DNA of 32,837 nt, taken from NCBI RefSeq assembly GCF_024711105.1, contig NZ_JANJTL010000136.1, forward strand, positions 1 to 32,837, in the 5' to 3' direction. The stretch is from Brevundimonas sp. (GTDB lineage: Bacteria; Pseudomonadota; Alphaproteobacteria; Caulobacterales; Caulobacteraceae). The notes under the pieces were generated by a model. The model had not been told where the DNA came from, searched no databases, and saw only the letters and a program-made list of their open reading frames with translations. Position 1 is the stretch's first letter. Each line of letters starts with the position of its first letter. Of this stretch, positions 15,596 to 24,512 are shown piece after piece. A program made the position numbers and the translations under genes.

Positions 15596-18013
15596 TCAAT
15601 ATAGGCCGCTGAGGTCCTCGGGCGGGTCGTTCTTCGGCGGCGGCGCGATCACGGGTGGCGGGGGCAGCTCGTCCTCCGGCACGCGCGGACCCGGATTGTA
15701 GGGCACGCCGTCCAGCGTCTCATAGGTCTGGCGGCCCTGGGGATCGCGAGGCGGTTCGCGCACGCGCTCGGTGCCGGGCCGGAAGGCCTCCTCGATGCCG
15801 TTGACGGTCCGCCAAATGGCGTTGGCCGGGCGGCGGAACTGCAGGACCGGCCGTCCCCGCATGGCCTCTTCCATGAAGTCGACGAAGATCGGCACCGAGG
15901 CGACGCCGCCGACCTCGCCATCGCCCAGCGACCGGTTGTCGTCGAAGCCGACGAACACGCCGACCACTAGGTCGGGCGTGTAGCCCACGAACCAGGCCGA
16001 GCGATAATCGTTGGTCGTCCCCGTCTTGCCCGCCACCGGACGCTCCAGGACCCGCACCTGCGTGGCGGTGCCCCGCTGGACGACGCCCTCCAGCATGGAG
16101 GTGATCTGATAGGCCGTGATCGGGTCCATGACCTGCTCTCCGGGCGGCGGCACGCGCGGACTCTCCCGGCCATCGAAGTTCCGGTCGCAGGTGCGGCAGG
16201 CCCGCTCAGGCGCGAGATCACGTTCAGCGCTCCAGATGGTCTCGCCATTCCGATCCTGAACCAGCTCGATCAGGTGCGGCGTCACGCGTCGCCCGCCGTT
16301 GGCGAAGGCGGCATAGGCCGCGGTCAGCCGCAGCGGTGTCGTTTCGCCGGCGCCTAGCGCCATCGACAGGACCGGCTCCATGTCGGTCACGGCGCCGAAA
16401 CGGATCGCGTCCTCGCGGATTCTCTGCATGCCGACGCTCTGGGCCAGCCGAACCGTCATAAGGTTGCGCGACAGCTCCAGGCCGCGCCGGATCGACTGTG
16501 GCCCATAGAAGCGGCGACTGTAGTTCTGGGGCGTCCAGCGCTGGCCGTTGGCGCCCGGCAGCGAAATGGGTCCGTCGACGATGATCGAGGCCGGTGTGAA
16601 CTCGGTTTCCAGCGCCGAGGCATAGACGAAGGGCTTGAAGGCCGAGCCCGGCTGCCGCTCCGCCTGGGTCGCCCGGTTGAAGCTCGACAGCGAATAGGAA
16701 TAGCCACCGACCATCGCGACCACGCGCCCGGAATAGGGCTCGATGGCGACCAGGGCGCCGTTCACCGCCGGAATCTGTCGCAGGCCGTAGCCGCCCTCTT
16801 CGAGGGGCTCCACGAAGATCAGATCGCCACGGTTCAGCCCCGCCCCCGCGTTGGCCCAGGCGGCGTCGGCGGCAAGCAGCTGGCCCGATGAGCCGTCAGA
16901 CGCCAGCAGGATGCCGACATTGGCGCCCGAGACGCTCTCGACCACGGCGGCCTGCCAGCGGCGGCGTTCGCGCGGCGGGGACTCGGCTTGCGCCTGATCT
17001 TGCCAGCCCTCGGCGATCTGGACGTTGCCCCAGGCGCCTCTCCAGCCATGGCGGCGGTCGTAGGCCTCGAGGCCCGCCATCAGGGAATCGCGGGCGATCG
17101 ACTGCAGGCGCGGGTCGAGCGTGGTGCGCATGTAATAGCCGCCACGGTTCACGTCCTGGCCGAACTGGCCGAGCGCGCGGCGACGCGCCTCCTCCACGAA
17201 ATAGTCGGCGTCCTGGTACTGGGCGCGGCGCGGCGCGTCCTGCACCACAAGCGGCGAGGCGATGGCCTCCTGCTCCTGTTCGCGGGTCAGCCAGCCGATC
17301 TCGCGCATCTGGCCCAGGATCCAGTTCCGGCGCTCGACCGCCGCCTCGGTGCGGCGGCGCGGGTGGTAGTTGTTCGGGCCCTTGGGCAGGGCGGCGAGGA
17401 AGGCGGCTTCCGCCGGCGTCAGCTGGTCGAGCGATTTGCCGAAATAGTTGTAGGCCGCCGCCGCCACCCCATAGGAGCGGTACCCCAGGAAGATCTCGTT
17501 CAGATAGAGCTCTAGGATCTGCTCCTTGGTGAGCACAGCCTCCAGCCTCTGGGCCAGGATCGCCTCGCGGACCTTGCGGCCGATGGTCGAGTCGCTGGTC
17601 AGCAGAACGTTCTTGGCGACCTGCTGGGTGATGGTCGAGCCGCCCTCGAGCCGCCGCCCGCGCAGCAGGTTGACCACGTTCTTGGCCATGGCCCGGCCGA
17701 GGCCCGCGACATCCACGCCGCCATGCTGGAAAAAGTGCCGGTCCTCGGCGGCCAGGAAGGCCTGCACCACCACCGGCGGAATCTGCTCGTAGGGTACAAA
17801 GATGCGGCGCTCCTGCGAGAACTCGCCGATCAGGGTGCCGTCCCAGGCGTAGACCCGCGTCGCCGTCGGCGGGCGGTATTCGGCCAGTTCGCTCGCATCC
17901 GGCAGGTCGTGGAACAGGTAGGCAGAATAGATCGCCAGACACATGCCGGCCACCGCGACGGCGCCGAGCACGGCGATGCCGGCCATGACGAACCAACGCT
18001 CGGCTGACTTCAC
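15596..18013 (-). CDS. mrcA: Penicillin-binding protein 1A, bifunctional peptidoglycan synthase
   Basis: An 805-residue class A PBP that polymerises and cross-links peptidoglycan. It has a short cytoplasmic start, one membrane anchor (about 9-33) and a GT51 glycosyltransferase domain with catalytic Glu90 in EDRHFF and the GGSTITQQVAKN motif (124-135). An OB-like insert follows (about 330-420). The transpeptidase motifs are S457xxK460 (GSAFK), SRN (515-517) and KTGTT (663-667). The C-terminal tail is Pro-rich. A CRTC pair (606-609) lies between transpeptidase motifs. The order amiC-mrcA-prfB is conserved in alphaproteobacteria. The gap to amiC is 80 bases, so a separate promoter is possible. 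Confidence 0.97.
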   Translation of the reverse strand: MKSAERWFVMAGIAVLGAVAVAGMCLAIYSAYLFHDLPDASELAEYRPPTATRVYAWDGTLIGEFSQERRIFVPYEQIPPVVVQAFLAAEDRHFFQHGGVDVAGLGRAMAKNVVNLLRGRRLEGGSTITQQVAKNVLLTSDSTIGRKVREAILAQRLEAVLTKEQILELYLNEIFLGYRSYGVAAAAYNYFGKSLDQLTPAEAAFLAALPKGPNNYHPRRRTEAAVERRNWILGQMREIGWLTREQEQEAIASPLVVQDAPRRAQYQDADYFVEEARRRALGQFGQDVNRGGYYMRTTLDPRLQSIARDSLMAGLEAYDRRHGWRGAWGNVQIAEGWQDQAQAESPPRERRRWQAAVVESVSGANVGILLASDGSSGQLLAADAAWANAGAGLNRGDLIFVEPLEEGGYGLRQIPAVNGALVAIEPYSGRVVAMVGGYSYSLSSFNRATQAERQPGSAFKPFVYASALETEFTPASIIVDGPISLPGANGQRWTPQNYSRRFYGPQSIRRGLELSRNLMTVRLAQSVGMQRIREDAIRFGAVTDMEPVLSMALGAGETTPLRLTAAYAAFANGGRRVTPHLIELVQDRNGETIWSAERDLAPERACRTCDRNFDGRESPRVPPPGEQVMDPITAYQITSMLEGVVQRGTATQVRVLERPVAGKTGTTNDYRSAWFVGYTPDLVVGVFVGFDDNRSLGDGEVGGVASVPIFVDFMEEAMRGRPVLQFRRPANAIWRTVNGIEEAFRPGTERVREPPRDPQGRQTYETLDGVPYNPGPRVPEDELPPPPVIAPPPKNDPPEDLSGLY

Positions 18014-18093
18014 TAAGCTGCTCCCGGGCGGCGACGGACGCTGCGTCGCGCCATGGAGGGATTTAGCCCGACCCCGCCGGATCGAAAAGCCGT

Positions 18094-19323
18094 TTAGGGC
18101 GCCGCGGCCCGCGCGCCCGGCAAGTCCGGGGCGAAATAGGCGTCGATCGCCCGCGTGACCGCCCCCATCAGCCGGCTGCGCCCGGCCGAATCGCCCAGCA
18201 GCCGTTCGTCCTCGGGATTGGTGATGAACCCCATCTCCAGCAGCACGGCCGGCACGTCGGGCGCGAGCAGCACGGCGAAGTTGTCGTCGCGGTGGCTGCG
18301 TTCCAACAGCGGCGCTTCCCCGCCGATGGCGTCGAGCAGTTCACCCGCGAACACGGAGGATCGATTGAGCGTCGCCCTCTGGGTCAGGTCCAGCAGGACG
18401 CGCCTCACCGAGGGATCTCCCGCCGGGAGCTCGATGCCGCCATAGCTGCCGCCGCCCAAGGCTTCGCGCGCCGCGCGCTCGGCGCCGCGGTCAGACAGGG
18501 TGTAGACGCTGGCCCCACGCGTCTGGGGATTGGCGCCGGCGTCGGCGTGCAGCGAGATGAACAGGTCGGCCCCGGCCTCGCGGGCGATCTGGACGCGGCG
18601 CGCGTGGGGCACCAGCACGTCAGTCGATCGGGTCAGGACCACGCGATAGCGGCCCGTGGCCTCCAGCTGGCGCCTCAGTTCCAGCGCGGCGGCGAGCGTG
18701 ACCTCGCGCTCCTGGACACGGCTGCCGAGGGCGCCCGGGTCGGTCCCGCCGTGCCCGGCGTCGATGACGATGACCCGACGCTCCGGAGGGGCCTCGCGGC
18801 GGCTCTCGACCGGGGGCGGATCGTCCCGCTCCTGGGCCCGTCCGCTCGGCGCCCCAGGGGCCGCAAGATCGATCACGTAGCGGTAGACCTCCACCCCGTC
18901 CCCGGGGGGCAGCAGGAACCGGCGGCTGACCTCGGCCGGGCGGGTCAGGGCCAGTCGAAGGCGCGCGGCGCCCGCCGCCTGATCGAGTTCATAGCTGTGA
19001 ACCAGCCCCACGCCCCGGCCAGTCTGACCCTCGCCGGCGTCCACGCCGGGCAGCGCCACGATCAGTCGAGGCTCGCCGTTCTGATCGAGAAGCCGCGCCG
19101 TCGCCGAACGCGTCAGCTCGATGACGACACGGGTCTGTTGGGCGTCACCGCCGAATCTGACTCGTACGAGGTCGGCGCGCTCGGGACCGTCGGTCAGCCC
19201 CTGGGCGGCGGCCATGGCGCCGGTGGCGAAGACGGCGAGCGCGGTCATGGCGGCGGCGATCCGCCGTCCGCTGCCGAACACCATCCTGACCAGGCCCGCC
19301 AGACCCACGGCCACTGCTCCCAT
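18094..19323 (-). CDS. amiC: N-acetylmuramoyl-L-alanine amidase, AmiC type
   Basis: Periplasmic zinc amidase that cleaves the amide between MurNAc and the stem peptide, needed for daughter-cell separation. The 409-residue protein has an N-terminal signal segment (hydrophobic about 22-40), an AMIN domain (about 50-155) for septal targeting, a Pro/Arg-rich linker and an Amidase_3 domain (about 183-395). Zinc and catalytic residues visible are H191 (DAGHGG), a Glu in the QERE segment (205-207), H259 (SLHAD) and E363 (LLEMGF). Start choice is uncertain: ATG 19323 lacks a strong ribosome site, and an internal ATG at 19284 would still keep the signal peptide. It is divergent from rne. Confidence 0.94.
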   Translation of the reverse strand: MGAVAVGLAGLVRMVFGSGRRIAAAMTALAVFATGAMAAAQGLTDGPERADLVRVRFGGDAQQTRVVIELTRSATARLLDQNGEPRLIVALPGVDAGEGQTGRGVGLVHSYELDQAAGAARLRLALTRPAEVSRRFLLPPGDGVEVYRYVIDLAAPGAPSGRAQERDDPPPVESRREAPPERRVIVIDAGHGGTDPGALGSRVQEREVTLAAALELRRQLEATGRYRVVLTRSTDVLVPHARRVQIAREAGADLFISLHADAGANPQTRGASVYTLSDRGAERAAREALGGGSYGGIELPAGDPSVRRVLLDLTQRATLNRSSVFAGELLDAIGGEAPLLERSHRDDNFAVLLAPDVPAVLLEMGFITNPEDERLLGDSAGRSRLMGAVTRAIDAYFAPDLPGARAAAP

Positions 19324-19718
19324 TAACCAGAAGCCCCACTATCGCAGATCACGGTGCGCGATGTGTTAAGGCCCAGCCCTCAGATCGGCCTTTCTTTTCC
19401 CCCCTCGCTCTTGCTAATCTCAGACCGCTCGCCCAGCTAAGGTTCGTTGACGGACCGCTTCAGGGCCGGCGACCCCGGCGCAAGAGATCGCTCCCTCAAC
19501 AGAGCAGTCGCTGCCGCCAGTCCCGCGCGCCAAGGCGTGCGACCGACAGAGACACGACCCCATGGGCCGCTTCGCGACCGCCTCATTCCGGCTGAACGCC
19601 GCGACCGCCGACCAAGGCGCCGCCGGCTTCGCCTCGCGCGCCCCTCACCCAATTCGGCGAGCCGCCGACGACCGCATGACGGTCGTGGCCCGAGCGCGCC
19701 CTGGAGACACTGCCTTAC
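19324..19718 (+). promoter_or_regulatory. Long amiC/rne intergenic region and rne leader
   Basis: This 395-base gap is the only stretch over 300 bases without a gene. It holds the divergent promoters and the rne 5' leader. A weak -10-like GCTAATCT lies at 19413-19420, with no clear -35. Small hairpins occur at 19465-19479 (GCCGG with CCGGC) and 19668-19686. GGAGA at 19703-19707 is the likely rne ribosome site. Open frames here look like shadows of GC-rich DNA, and I see no convincing small gene. Confidence 0.5.
19668..19686 (+). promoter_or_regulatory. Stem-loop in the rne leader
   Basis: ACGACCG (19668-19674) pairs perfectly with CGGTCGT (19680-19686) around a CATGA loop, ending 32 bases before the rne start. 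In E. coli, hairpins in the rne leader are RNase E targets for autoregulation; a similar role here is inferred by position only. Confidence 0.4.
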
Positions 19719-22208
19719 ATGTCCAAGATCATGCTGATCGATGCGGCGCACGCGGAAGAAACGCGCGTCGCCGTCGTCAACGACCAACGGGTTGAAGAAT
19801 TCGACTTCGAAAGCCGCGACCGCAAACAGCTTCGCGGCAACATTTATCTAGCCAAGGTCACCCGTGTGGAGCCCAGTCTCCAGGCGGCTTTCATCGAGTA
19901 CGGCGGGAACCGGCACGGCTTCCTCGCCTTCAATGAAATTCACCCGGACTACTACCAGATCCCGGTCGCCGACCGCGAAGCCATTATGGCCGAGGCGGAC
20001 ACCGAGGAAGACGTCGCGGACGCCGAAGAGGACGACCACGACGAGGGCCTGCCCGCCGAGGAGGCCAAGCTGCGCCGCCGCCTGATGCGGCGCTACAAGA
20101 TCCAGGAAGTCATCCGCCGCCGGCAGATCTTGCTGGTGCAGGTCGTCAAGGAGGAGCGCGGCGGCAAGGGCGCGGCCCTGACCACGTGGCTTTCGCTGGC
20201 CGGCCGCTACTGCGTGCTCATGCCCAACACGGGCAAGGGCGGCGGCATCAGCCGCAAGATCACCACCGCCACCGACCGCAAGCGCCTCAAGACCATCGCC
20301 CAGTCGCTGGAAGTGCCCAAGGGAATGGGCCTGATCATCCGCACCGCCGGGGCCAAGCGCACCAAGGCGGAGATCCAGCGCGACTACGAATATCTGCTGC
20401 ACCTGTGGGAAAGCATCCGCGAGACCACGCTGCAGTCGATCGCCCCCTCCCTCATCTACGAGGAGGAGAACCTCGTCCGGCGCGCCGTGCGCGACATGTT
20501 CGACAAGGATTTCGAGGCCCTGTGGGTCGAGGGTGAGGCCGCCTGGCGCGAGGCGCGCGACTTCATGCGGGTGCTCACCCCTGCCCAGGCCAAGAAGGTC
20601 CAGCTCTACGAGGGCTCGATCCCACTGTTCGTGAAGCACAAGGTCGAGGACACGCTCGCGCAGCTGCAGACCCCGGTCGTTCCGCTGAAGTCCGGCGGCT
20701 ATCTGGTCATCAACCAGACCGAGGCCCTTGTCGCCATCGACGTCAACTCCGGCAAGGCGACCAAGGAACGGAACATCGAGGCCACGGCCTACAAGACCAA
20801 CCTCGAGGCCGCCGAGGAGGCCGCCCGCCAGATGCGGCTACGCGACCTGGCCGGCCTGATCGTCATCGACTTCATCGACATGGAGGAGGCCAAGAACAAC
20901 CGCGGCGTCGAAAAGGCGCTAAAGGATGCTCTTTCCACCGACCGCGCCCGTTTGCAGATGGGCAAGATCAGCCAGTTCGGCCTGATGGAGATCAGCCGCC
21001 AGCGCCGCCGCATGGGCCTGCTGGAAGGCGTCACCCACGTCTGCGAACACTGCGGCGGCTCGGGCCGCCTGCGCTCGGCCGAGTCCAGCGCGCTGCTGGC
21101 CATGCGCGCCGTGGAAATGGAAGCCGCCAAGGGCGGCGGCACGGTGGTGCTGAAGGTCCCGACCGCGGTCGCCCTCTACATCCTGAACCACAAGCGCGAC
21201 ACGCTCGCCCGCCTGCATGAGACCTCCGGCCTGTTCGTGATGGTCGAGGTGGACGACAGCCTGGCCAACGGCGAGTGCAAGGTCGAGCGCACCGAAACGG
21301 TGGACGCCCCCGTTCGCGCCGCGCCGGCCGTCGGCCGAGACCGTGTCAGCTATCGCCCCGAGGACGAGGCCGACGAGGCTGTCGAGGACGAGCCCGAAGA
21401 GGAAGAGGACGACCTCGAGGACGACGCCGAAGAGGAAGAAGGCGACGACCGCGCCGAGCGCTCGGGCCAGGACCGCGAGGATCGCAACGGGGACGAAGCG
21501 CGCCGCGGCGGACGCCGCCGCCGCCGCCGCAGGGGCGGCCGGCGTGACGACGCCGAGGGCCCGCGCGAGGCGGAGGCGGAGGCGCCTCGCGGCCCTCGCG
21601 CCGATGACGAGGACGATGGCGGCTCCCGCCGCCGCCGCCGCGGCCGCCGCGGGGGCCGCCGCTCCCGCGAGGACGAAGGCGGCCGTCAGGGCGACGCCTA
21701 TGGCTGGGTTCGCGGACGCACCCCCTTCCTCGAAGACCCCTATGTCTGGTTCGATCCGCTGGATCGCCGCCCGCAGCAGGAGACCTCGGCCTCCAAGCCC
21801 GCGCCAACCGTTGAGCCCGGGGCGGTGGTCGAAGCCGCCGAGACGCCTACGGCCGATGCAGCCGCACCCGAGGCCGCCGCAGCGCCCAAGCGGCGTCGCG
21901 TCCGCCGCAAGGCCAGCGCTGTGACCGAAACCCCCGCCCCCGACACGGATCCGCGTGGCGAGGAAGGCGCGGAAACCGTCGCTGAGGCGGTCGAGCCCGC
22001 GCCGGAGCCAGCGGTTCCCGTCACCGAGCCGGAGCCGGCCCCGGAAGCCTTGCCCGAGCCCGTGGCCACGGAGCCGGTGGCCGAGCCGGAGCCGGAGCCG
22101 GAGCAGGAGCAGGAGCCGCAGCCCGCGCTCGTCCCGGCAGAGCCTCTGCCCGGTGAGATCACCGCGCCGCCGGAGAAGCCGAAACGCGGCTGGTGGCGCC
22201 GGGGCTGA
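19719..22208 (+). CDS. rne: Ribonuclease E, degradosome scaffold
   Basis: An 829-residue endoribonuclease that cuts single-stranded AU-rich RNA and scaffolds the degradosome. The S1 domain (about 38-170) carries an acidic insertion (about 90-115) usual in alphaproteobacteria. The DNase I-like catalytic residues are D341 (IDVNSG) and D384 (VIDFID), and the zinc link is CEHC (442-445). The C-terminal half is disordered, with alternating acidic and Arg-rich blocks, then an Ala/Pro/Glu tail ending GWWRRG (824-829). In C. crescentus a GWW tail binds PNPase, and such charge blocks drive BR-body condensates. GGAGA precedes the ATG by 11 bases. It is divergent from amiC and likely autoregulated through its leader. 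Confidence 0.97.
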   Translation: MSKIMLIDAAHAEETRVAVVNDQRVEEFDFESRDRKQLRGNIYLAKVTRVEPSLQAAFIEYGGNRHGFLAFNEIHPDYYQIPVADREAIMAEADTEEDVADAEEDDHDEGLPAEEAKLRRRLMRRYKIQEVIRRRQILLVQVVKEERGGKGAALTTWLSLAGRYCVLMPNTGKGGGISRKITTATDRKRLKTIAQSLEVPKGMGLIIRTAGAKRTKAEIQRDYEYLLHLWESIRETTLQSIAPSLIYEEENLVRRAVRDMFDKDFEALWVEGEAAWREARDFMRVLTPAQAKKVQLYEGSIPLFVKHKVEDTLAQLQTPVVPLKSGGYLVINQTEALVAIDVNSGKATKERNIEATAYKTNLEAAEEAARQMRLRDLAGLIVIDFIDMEEAKNNRGVEKALKDALSTDRARLQMGKISQFGLMEISRQRRRMGLLEGVTHVCEHCGGSGRLRSAESSALLAMRAVEMEAAKGGGTVVLKVPTAVALYILNHKRDTLARLHETSGLFVMVEVDDSLANGECKVERTETVDAPVRAAPAVGRDRVSYRPEDEADEAVEDEPEEEEDDLEDDAEEEEGDDRAERSGQDREDRNGDEARRGGRRRRRRRGGRRDDAEGPREAEAEAPRGPRADDEDDGGSRRRRRGRRGGRRSREDEGGRQGDAYGWVRGRTPFLEDPYVWFDPLDRRPQQETSASKPAPTVEPGAVVEAAETPTADAAAPEAAAAPKRRRVRRKASAVTETPAPDTDPRGEEGAETVAEAVEPAPEPAVPVTEPEPAPEALPEPVATEPVAEPEPEPEQEQEPQPALVPAEPLPGEITAPPEKPKRGWWRRG

Positions 22209-22259
22209 TCCGACGCTAGGTTATGCCGGGGACAGGGGCGTAAGGCGGAGTATTCATCC

Positions 22260-23639
22260 ATGGCCTCTTCCTGGCGTGGTCTGATCGCGGCGGCTGCGGC
22301 CGCTGGCCTTTGGCTGGCGGCGCCCGCCGTCGCCACGGCCCAGTCGCTGATCCGGGATACCGAAATCGAGATGATCATCCGCTCGAACGCGGATCCGATT
22401 CTCGAGGCTTCGGGTCTCGATCCCGATGATGTGACCATCCTCCTGGTCAACGATCCGACGCTGAACGCCTTTGCGATCCCGGGTCAGCGGATGGGCTTCC
22501 ACACCGGCCTGATCCTTGAGGCCGACACGCCCAACCAGTTCTACGGCGTGTTGGCGCACGAGGCCGGCCACATTTCGGGCGGTCATACGATCCGCAACGA
22601 GATGACCCAGGCGGGGATGAAGCCCTTCCTGCTCACCATGGGCCTCGGGGTCCTGGCCGCGCTCGCGGGCGCGCCGGACGCCGGCGCCCTGCTGCTGGCC
22701 AACTCCGGCTATTTCGGCACTCTGGGCGCCCTCACCTACTCGCGTAGCCAGGAGGCCGCCGCCGACCAGGCCGCCGTCACCGCCCTGGAAGGCGCCGGCA
22801 TGTCGGGCCGGGGGCTGGTCGAGTTCTTCGACGAGTTCCGCTACCAGGAGCTGTTCTCGGACGAACGCCGGTTCCCCTTCTTCCGCAGCCACCCGCTGTC
22901 GTCGGACCGGATCTCGGCGCTGCGCCGCCGCGTCAGCGGCATGTCGCACTATGAGGTGACCGACTCCGAAGAGGCGTTGTTCCAGCACCGCGTCATGCAG
23001 GCCAAGCTTTACGCCTTCCTCAATCCCCCGGCCTACACCCTGTCGCGCTACCCATCGTCCGACACCTCGTACGAGGCCCGTTACGCCCGGGCCATCGCCG
23101 CCTATCGGGCCGCCAACACCGATGACGCCATCGCCCAGATCGACGCGCTGCTGGAGGAGAACCCGGAGAACCCCTTCCTGTGGGAGTTGAAGGGGCAGGT
23201 CCTCTTCGAGGCCGGTCGGGCCGCCGAGGCCGAGCCTGCGCATCGGCGCTCTGTGGAACTGCTGCCGGAGGCCGGCCTGCTCCGCCTGAATCTGGCGCAG
23301 TCCATTCTCGCCCAGGAAGACGCGGCGCGGGCCCAGGAGGGAATCGCCGAGCTTCATCGCTCGCTCGCGTTCGAACCGGACAATCCGTTTGCTTACCTGC
23401 TGATGTCCCAGGCCTATGGCTCCATCGGCGAGGACGGCCAGGCCCGCCTGGCCCAGGCCGAGTACCATTTCGCCCTGGAAGAACTCGAGCAGGCCCAACG
23501 GGCTGCGGTGTTCGCCCGTGGGCGGCTGGAACCCGGCACGGCCCCTTATCGCCGCGCCGTGGACATCATCCTGGCTTCGGGCGCGACGCTCGAGGACATC
23601 GAAGACCTCGACCGCGCCGAGGCCGCAGGCCGCCTCTGA
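22260..23639 (+). CDS. Periplasmic M48 metalloprotease with C-terminal TPR repeats (BepA-like)
   Basis: A 459-residue exported zinc protease. The signal peptide is about residues 1-28 (ATAQ). The HExxH site is HEAGH (100-104), with the third zinc ligand Glu165 in SQEAAADQ. The C-terminal half (about 265-440) is helical TPR-like, with recognisable units such as the one ending NPENPFLWELKGQ. In E. coli the BepA family checks assembly of outer-membrane proteins such as LptD and degrades failed intermediates. It starts 51 bases after rne and is followed ten bases later by a DsbA-like gene. LptD maturation depends on disulphides, so this pairing suggests joint envelope protein quality control, which is inference. 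Confidence 0.93.
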   Translation: MASSWRGLIAAAAAAGLWLAAPAVATAQSLIRDTEIEMIIRSNADPILEASGLDPDDVTILLVNDPTLNAFAIPGQRMGFHTGLILEADTPNQFYGVLAHEAGHISGGHTIRNEMTQAGMKPFLLTMGLGVLAALAGAPDAGALLLANSGYFGTLGALTYSRSQEAAADQAAVTALEGAGMSGRGLVEFFDEFRYQELFSDERRFPFFRSHPLSSDRISALRRRVSGMSHYEVTDSEEALFQHRVMQAKLYAFLNPPAYTLSRYPSSDTSYEARYARAIAAYRAANTDDAIAQIDALLEENPENPFLWELKGQVLFEAGRAAEAEPAHRRSVELLPEAGLLRLNLAQSILAQEDAARAQEGIAELHRSLAFEPDNPFAYLLMSQAYGSIGEDGQARLAQAEYHFALEELEQAQRAAVFARGRLEPGTAPYRRAVDIILASGATLEDIEDLDRAEAAGRL

Positions 23640-23649
23640 CAGGACTCGC

Positions 23650-24495
23650 ATGACCGAAGAGACGCCCCCTCCCGAGCCCGCGGGCTCCCGGAGCATTCTG
23701 GACAGCTTCAACCCGGGCTGGGCGGCGCTCATTGTCGCCCTGCTCGCCCTGATCCTGGCTGCGACGCCCTATGCGTCCGGCGGCCTGACGCCGCAGGTCC
23801 GCAAGGCGCTGCTGAACAATCCCGAGATTCTGCGCGAAGCCAGCCAACTCCTTCAGGAACGGGAACTCGCGCAGATCCAGGCTGCCGCCCGGGAGACGAT
23901 CGCCCAAAACCTCCCGCAGCTTGAGCGCGACCCGCGGGACCCGGTCATCGGCCCGGACGACGCCCCCGTGACGGTGATCCAGTTCTTCGATTACCGCTGC
24001 CCCTACTGCAAACAGATCGCCGGGCCGTACATGGAGCTCGTGCGCGCCAATCCGGACATCCGCTTCGTCTTCAAGGAGTGGCCGATCCTGGACCGCGACG
24101 AGCCGCTGTCCGAGTACGCCGCTCGCGCCGCGCTCGCTGCTGAAGAGCAGGGCCGGTACGCCCAGGTCCACCAGGCGCTCATGGCCGCCGAGACCATCGA
24201 CAACGCCTCGGTCGACGCGACCCTGGCACAGGCGGGGGTAGACCTTGCCGAGGCCCGCACCTTTATCTCCGCCCAGGAGACGGGCCAGCATCTGACCGAT
24301 GTGATGCGCCTGGCCCAGATGATCGGCGCCTCCGGCACGCCGACCTTTATCGTCGATGGCGAGATGATCGAGGTCCGTTCGCCTCAGGACCTCCAGGCGG
24401 CCATCGACCGGGCGCGCGAGGGCGGTTCGCCGCGAGGTCAGGGTCCCGCCCTTCGGTCTGCGGCGGGCCGGGAAGAGGTCGCCGCCGAGGGCTGA
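23650..24495 (+). CDS. Membrane-anchored DsbA-family thiol oxidoreductase
   Basis: A 281-residue protein with a cytoplasmic Pro-rich start, one transmembrane helix (about 24-41), a helical segment (45-95) and a DsbA-like thioredoxin domain (about 97-265). The active site is CPYC (117-120), preceded by FFDYR, and the cis-proline loop is GTPTF. It resembles Com1/ScsC-like thiol oxidoreductases with an N-terminal helix used for oligomerisation. It should act in the periplasm as a disulphide oxidase or isomerase. The ATG at 23650 is ten bases after the M48 stop, so the two are co-transcribed. The tail is Gly/Ala/Arg-rich and probably disordered. Its stop codon lies inside a perfect inverted repeat shared with thiG. 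Confidence 0.92.
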   Translation: MTEETPPPEPAGSRSILDSFNPGWAALIVALLALILAATPYASGGLTPQVRKALLNNPEILREASQLLQERELAQIQAAARETIAQNLPQLERDPRDPVIGPDDAPVTVIQFFDYRCPYCKQIAGPYMELVRANPDIRFVFKEWPILDRDEPLSEYAARAALAAEEQGRYAQVHQALMAAETIDNASVDATLAQAGVDLAEARTFISAQETGQHLTDVMRLAQMIGASGTPTFIVDGEMIEVRSPQDLQAAIDRAREGGSPRGQGPALRSAAGREEVAAEG

Positions 24496-24512
24496 CGGCG
24501 CCTGACCGTCAG
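24492..24512. terminator. Inverted repeat spanning two convergent stop codons
   Basis: CTGACGG (24492-24498) and CCGTCAG (24506-24512) are perfect complements around a seven-base loop. The left arm contains the DsbA-like gene's TGA and the right arm the thiG TGA. It may be a compact bidirectional 3'-end hairpin; there is no T tract. Confidence 0.45.

Noticed and set aside
19562..19795. 77-codon + strand frame in the rne leader as a leader peptide gene
   Set aside because: No ribosome site before its ATG, it overlaps the rne start in another frame, and its composition is that of a random GC-rich frame.
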